Shown here in pieces: positions 63,120 through 64,000 of a DNA stretch of 64,000 nucleotides. Made by a program: the position numbers and the translations under genes. How positions within the stretch are numbered: the first letter of the stretch is position 1; every line of letters starts with the position of its first letter. Below the pieces are notes generated by a model, which was given only the letters and a program-made list of their open reading frames with translations, searched no databases and was not told where the DNA came from. The stretch is from the NCBI RefSeq assembly GCF_051401765.1, contig NW_027480494.1, positions 2,294,001 through 2,358,000 on the forward strand, read 5' to 3'. The DNA is from Calliopsis andreniformis. Lineage: Eukaryota; Arthropoda; Insecta; Hymenoptera; Andrenidae.

Positions 63120-64000
63120 CCATAGCAGCCATAGCCATAGCCATAGCAGCAATAGCCATGGCCATAGTAGCCAAAGCCATAGCCATAGCAGCCATAACCA
63201 CAGCCATAGCAGCCATAGCCATAGCCATAGCAGCCATAGCCATAGCCATAGCAGCCAGACCCAGAGCCACAGCAGCCGTGGACATAGCCATAGCCATAGC
63301 AGCCATAGCCATTGCCATAGCAGCAATAGCCATGGCCATAGTAGCCAAAGCCATAGCCATAGCAGCCATATCCATAGACATAGCCATAGCAGCCATAGCC
63401 ATAGCCACAGCCATAGCCATTGCGATAGCAGCCATAGCCATAGCCATAGCAGCCATAGCCATAGGCATAGCAGCCATAGCCATAGCCATAGCAGCCATAG
63501 CCATAGCCATAGCAGTCATAGCCATAGCCATAGCCATAACAGCCATAGCCATAGCAGCAATAGCCATAGCCATAGCCATAGCCATAGCAGCCATAGCCAT
63601 AGCCATAGCAGCCATAGCCATAGCCATAGCAGCCATAGCGATCGCCATAGCAATCATAGGCATGCCCATAGCTGCCGGAGCCAGAGCCACAGCAGCCGTA
63701 GACATAGCCATAGCCTTAGCAGCCATAGCCATAACCATATTCATAGCAGCCACAGCCATAGCCATAGCAGCCATACCAATGGCCATAGTAGCCAAAGCCG
63801 TAGCCATAGCAGCCGTAGCCATAGCCATATCCATAGCGGCCATAGCCATAGCCATAGCAGTCATAGCCATAGCCATAGCCATAGCAGCCATAGCCATAGC
63901 CATAGCCATAGCAGCCATAGCCATAGCCATAGCAGCCATAGCCATAGCCATAGCAGACATAGCCACAGCCATAGCAGCCATAGCCATAGCCATAGCTGCC
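63120..64000. repeat. HOR interval, right-truncated, head B
   Basis: Partial unit cut by the window end. Head B, CCGTGGACATAG at 63276 and GCGATCGC at 63638 match 34208-35088 at a constant offset of 28912, with single-base differences only. GGCATGCCC near 63660, where relatives read GGCATACCC, is private. Confidence 0.92.
63638..63645 (+). other. GCGATCGC palindrome
   Basis: 519 bp after marker 63119; partner of 34726 at offset 28912. Confidence 0.95.

Larger units (their letters stand above)
1..64000. repeat. GCCATA-based satellite array filling the window
   Basis: Every line of the window is made of GCCATA hexamers in one orientation, regularly interrupted by GCA so that (GCCATA)3GCA, 21 bp, is the commonest sub-unit; 15 and 27 bp versions are frequent, and 9, 33 and 39 bp versions occur. 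Substitutions such as GCCGTA, GCCACA, GACATA, GTCATA, ATCCATA and GCCTTA recur in fixed order and define a higher-order repeat. The 21-mer has 4 G, 7 C, 7 A and 3 T, hence about 52 percent GC with marked strand skew. No inverted unit (TATGGC on the given strand) was seen. A function is not readable from sequence; a structural role in heterochromatin or a centromere is inference by analogy with other HOR satellites. Confidence 0.98.

Noticed and set aside
1..64000. CRISPR array
   Set aside because: Repeats are contiguous with no unique spacers, and there are no cas genes.
1..64000. Telomeric repeat
   Set aside because: GCCATA and its complement do not match the common telomere motifs (TTAGGG, TTTAGGG, TTAGG, TTGGGG), and the HOR organisation is not telomere-like.
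1..64000. Promoters, ribosome binding sites, terminators
   Set aside because: TATAG strings and ATGG motifs are everywhere in the hexamer repeat; none is singled out by context, and no hairpin followed by a T run was seen.
1..64000. CENP-B box in the satellite
   Set aside because: No sequence near the CTTCGTTGGAAACGGGA pattern was seen; runs of TTCG or GGAAA are absent from this array.
1..64000. Sequencing or assembly artefact producing the whole array
   Set aside because: Ordered point variants, lineage-specific changes and indels confined to multiples of three are not what random base-calling error gives. Copy number and long-range order could still be affected by assembly, which only spanning reads can settle.

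Overview
The window is one uninterrupted tandem-repeat (satellite) array from base 1 to base 64000. I find no unique sequence, no supportable protein-coding gene, no tRNA or rRNA, no transposon, no CRISPR array and no promoter or terminator. The elementary unit is the hexamer GCCATA. It is grouped as (GCCATA)n followed by GCA, with n mostly 2, 3 or 4, giving 15, 21 or 27 bp sub-units. GCA equals a hexamer that has lost three bases. Every unit lies head-to-tail in one orientation, so the given strand has C over G and A over T throughout. Both window edges fall inside the array, so it is longer than 64 kb.

Over the hexamer lies a higher-order repeat (HOR). Its landmark is a one-base insertion in the hexamer (GCCATTAG, or GCCAATAG in the three leftmost copies), preceded by GCCGTCATAG. 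I count 34 such markers. The last base of TAG lies at 1055, 3522, 6673, 9587, 12162, 13525, 14888, 16344, 17494, 20234, 23268, 25510, 26996, 28482, 29881, 30629, 32721, 34207, 35606, 36354, 37456, 38204, 40152, 42259, 45035, 47415, 48886, 52571, 55149, 57604, 57653, 60183, 60877 and 63119. The 33 intervals run from 49 to 3685 bp and every one is 1 modulo 3. Between markers all gains and losses therefore keep a three-base grid.

I sort interval starts into head A (CATTGCAATAGC soon after the marker), head B (a shortened form that goes straight to GCAATAGCCATGGCC) and a single head C at 60184. Interval ends fall into tail T1 (GCAGACACACACATAG, then GCCAATGCC, then AAAGCGGCC), T2 (GCCAGAGCAGCC, AGCCAAAGCC, then GTCATAGCTATAGCC) and T3 (ATATCCATAGACATAG shortly before a GCCAATAG marker).

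Region by region: 1-6.7 kb is a left domain with T3 tails. 6.7-25.5 kb mixes T1 and T2. 25.5-42.3 kb is a core with T1 tails only, short units (748-2107 bp) and exact repeated spacings. 42.3-64 kb again mixes T1 and T2, and holds near-copies of material from 7-11, 23-25 and 34-35 kb.

The organism cannot be named from this sequence. A satellite longer than 64 kb with nested higher-order repeats is what eukaryotic centromeric, pericentromeric or other heterochromatic blocks look like. Human satellite III/DYZ1, a kilobase HOR built on a pentamer, is a reasonable analogy; no bacterial or archaeal feature is visible. Very long open reading frames cross the window in five of six frames, but they are low-complexity dipeptide strings forced by the hexamer, so I annotate none as CDS.
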